A stretch of DNA of 14,881 nucleotides from CAZBRS01 sp964494475 (GTDB lineage: Bacteria; Myxococcota_A; UBA9042; CAZBRS01). Under the pieces are notes generated by a model that saw only the letters and a list, made by a program, of their open reading frames with translations, had not been told where the DNA came from and did no database searches. A program made the position numbers and the translations under genes. Each line of letters begins with the position of its first letter. Within the stretch, counting starts at the first letter, position 1. Shown in pieces: positions 13,272 through 14,881 of this stretch. Location: assembly GCA_964494475.1 (NCBI GenBank), contig CAZBRS010000090.1, positions 1 through 14,881 on the forward strand, read 5' to 3'.

Positions 13272-14881
13272 ATGCCCGACCTTCGCCAGGCCTTGCTCGA
13301 ATGGCGCGCCGTGCTCGGCGACGCGCGCGTCAGCGACGACGCGAACGTGCTGGCCCGGGAGGGGCGCTCGACGTTGCCGGGCGCGCACGCCCCGGCGGCC
13401 GTGCTGCTCCCGCGCGACCGCGACGACGTGGTGGCGCTGGTCCGCGTCGCCCACGCGCACGGGGTGCCCCTGTACCCGATCAGCCGGGGTCGCAACTGGG
13501 GCTACGGCGATCGCTGCCCGGTGGGACCCGGCCAGGTGCTGGTCGACCTCGGCGGGTTGAACCGCATCGTCGAGGTGAACGAAGAGCTGGCGTACGTGAT
13601 CGTCGAGCCCGGCGTCACCCAGGGGCAACTGCTCGCCCATCTGCGCGAGACCGGCTCCGGCTTGTGGCTCGACGCCACGGGGTCGGGGCTCGAGTCGTCG
13701 GTGCTCGGCAACTCGATCGAGCGTGGCTTCGGGCACACCCCCTACGGCGATCACTTCGCGAACACGGCGGGCTTCGAGGTCGTGCTCGCCGACGGCACGT
13801 TATTCTCGACGGGCTTCGGCGACTACGCCGATCCGCGCCTGGCCGCCACCTACAAGTGGGGGCTGGGGCCGGTGGTCGACGGGCTGTTCAGCCAGTCGGG
13901 GCTCGGCGTGGTCACGCGCGGTACGGTGTGGCTGATGCCCGCGCCCGAGGCGTCGCTCGCTTACGTGGTGCGGGTCGAGCGCCCGGAGCGCCTGCCCGAG
14001 GTCATCGATCGCCTGCGCCCGCTGCGCCTCGACGGGACGATCCCCCAGGCGTTGCACCTGGCCAACGACCTGCGCGTGCTGTCGTCGAAGCTGCGCCACC
14101 CTGGCGACGAGCGCGGGGGCCGCACGGCGCTGACGGCCGAGCAGCGGGCGCAGCTCTGCAAGCGCTACCGCATCGAGCCCTGGATGGCGATGGGAGGCCT
14201 CTACGGTTCGCCGGCGCGCGTGCGGCTGGCGTTCGAGGCCGTCGAGGGGGCCCTGCAGGGCGTGGCGAAGGTCGACGAGGTCGACGAGGGGCTGTTGCGG
14301 CTCGCGGAGCGCGTGGTGCCGCGCCTGCCGCGCCGGCTGCGCGAGTCCACCGAGGGCGTGGTCGACGTGGCCCGGCGCCAGCTCGAGCTGCTGCGCGGCA
14401 TTCCCTCCGACTACTTCCTGAAGAGCTCGGGGTGGTGCGTGGGTGGGCACGCGCCCACCGCGCCCGAGCCCCTCGACGCCGACGCCGGGTTCTACTGGGT
14501 GGCGCCGCTCTGTCCCATGACGGGGCGCGACGTCGCGGCCCTGCTCGGGCGGATGGAGCCCATCCTCGCGCGCCACGGCGTCGACCCCATGTTCACGCTG
14601 TCGCTCCTGAACGGCCGCGCGGTGGTGTGCGTGACGACCCTCTACTTCGACCGCGCCGATCCCGCCCGCCGGGCCGCCGCGCGCGCCTGCCACGACGAAT
14701 TGCTCGACGCGCTGCTGGCGCACGGCAACGTCCCCTACCGCCTGGGCGTCGACAGCATGGCGCGCCTGCCCGCCGACGCGCCTTATTGGCAGCTGATCGA
14801 TCGCCTGAAGGCAGCCCTCGATCCCAAGGGCATCCTGGCCCCGGGGCGCTACCACCCGACGGCGGCGAAGGCGCTGGAGCG
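13272..14881 (+). CDS. FAD-linked oxidase of the vanillyl-alcohol oxidase / 4-cresol dehydrogenase family (3' end cut off)
   Basis: 536 complete codons lie in the window with no stop. The N-terminal PP-loop FAD-binding domain shows PISRGRNWGYG (69-79), VDLGGLNRIVEVN and EPGVTQGQLL. The block GNSIERGFGHTPYGDHFANTAG-like stretch (around 145-165) and the following KWGLGPVVDGLFSQSGLG are hallmark motifs of p-cresol methylhydroxylase and vanillyl-alcohol oxidase. These enzymes oxidise para-substituted phenols to the alcohol or aldehyde using covalently or tightly bound FAD; I cannot identify the covalent attachment residue with certainty. The C-terminal motif DPKGILAPGRYHP is reached just before the edge, so only a few residues are missing. 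GAGG five bases before the ATG at 13272-13274 supports the start. It is the only plus-strand gene and is divergent from the kinase operon. A cytochrome partner such as PchC, if any, would lie beyond the window. Confidence 0.9.
   Translation, partial: MPDLRQALLEWRAVLGDARVSDDANVLAREGRSTLPGAHAPAAVLLPRDRDDVVALVRVAHAHGVPLYPISRGRNWGYGDRCPVGPGQVLVDLGGLNRIVEVNEELAYVIVEPGVTQGQLLAHLRETGSGLWLDATGSGLESSVLGNSIERGFGHTPYGDHFANTAGFEVVLADGTLFSTGFGDYADPRLAATYKWGLGPVVDGLFSQSGLGVVTRGTVWLMPAPEASLAYVVRVERPERLPEVIDRLRPLRLDGTIPQALHLANDLRVLSSKLRHPGDERGGRTALTAEQRAQLCKRYRIEPWMAMGGLYGSPARVRLAFEAVEGALQGVAKVDEVDEGLLRLAERVVPRLPRRLRESTEGVVDVARRQLELLRGIPSDYFLKSSGWCVGGHAPTAPEPLDADAGFYWVAPLCPMTGRDVAALLGRMEPILARHGVDPMFTLSLLNGRAVVCVTTLYFDRADPARRAAARACHDELLDALLAHGNVPYRLGVDSMARLPADAPYWQLIDRLKAALDPKGILAPGRYHPTAAKALE

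Overview
The window is GC-rich throughout, with tightly packed genes and gaps never longer than about 180 bp. I see no mobile element, CRISPR array, tRNA or rRNA, and no compositional break suggesting recent transfer. The style of the genes resembles Myxococcota or a related former deltaproteobacterial group such as Bradymonadota: an eukaryotic-type Ser/Thr kinase with an N-terminal zinc ribbon, a TPR protein, SUMF1-fold and haem lipoproteins, and long Asp/Pro/Thr-rich linkers behind lipoboxes. A four-subunit 2-oxoacid:ferredoxin oxidoreductase points to an anaerobic or facultative lifestyle. The taxonomic placement is inference.

Left part (1-1554), all minus strand: the 5' part of a DHH-family phosphoesterase running off the left edge, overlapped by a CoA-pyrophosphatase-like Nudix hydrolase, then a small multihaem lipoprotein carrying eight 27-bp tandem repeats.

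Centre (1555-9115), all minus strand: one apparent nine-gene operon read from a good sigma70-like promoter at 9087-9115. The order is porG, porD, porA, porB, a NuoE/HydC-like subunit, a large NuoF/HydB-like flavoprotein, a HoxU/NuoG-N-like iron-sulfur subunit, an SDR dehydrogenase and folE. Spacings run from a 19-bp overlap to an 11-bp gap. The first seven genes look like a pyruvate:ferredoxin oxidoreductase joined to an NAD-reducing diaphorase of the electron-bifurcating-hydrogenase type, but with no hydrogenase. The simplest reading is a dedicated pyruvate (or other 2-oxoacid) to NADH complex, or the reverse, NADH-driven carboxylation. This is the most interesting part of the window.

Right part (9235-14881): a minus-strand three-gene operon (Ser/Thr kinase, TPR protein with a C-terminal membrane anchor, and a lipoprotein with a formylglycine-generating-enzyme-like fold that appears to lack the catalytic cysteines) likely forms an envelope signalling unit. 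Divergent from it, on the plus strand, is an almost complete flavoprotein of the vanillyl-alcohol oxidase / 4-cresol dehydrogenase family, cut by the right edge only a few residues after its typical C-terminal motif.
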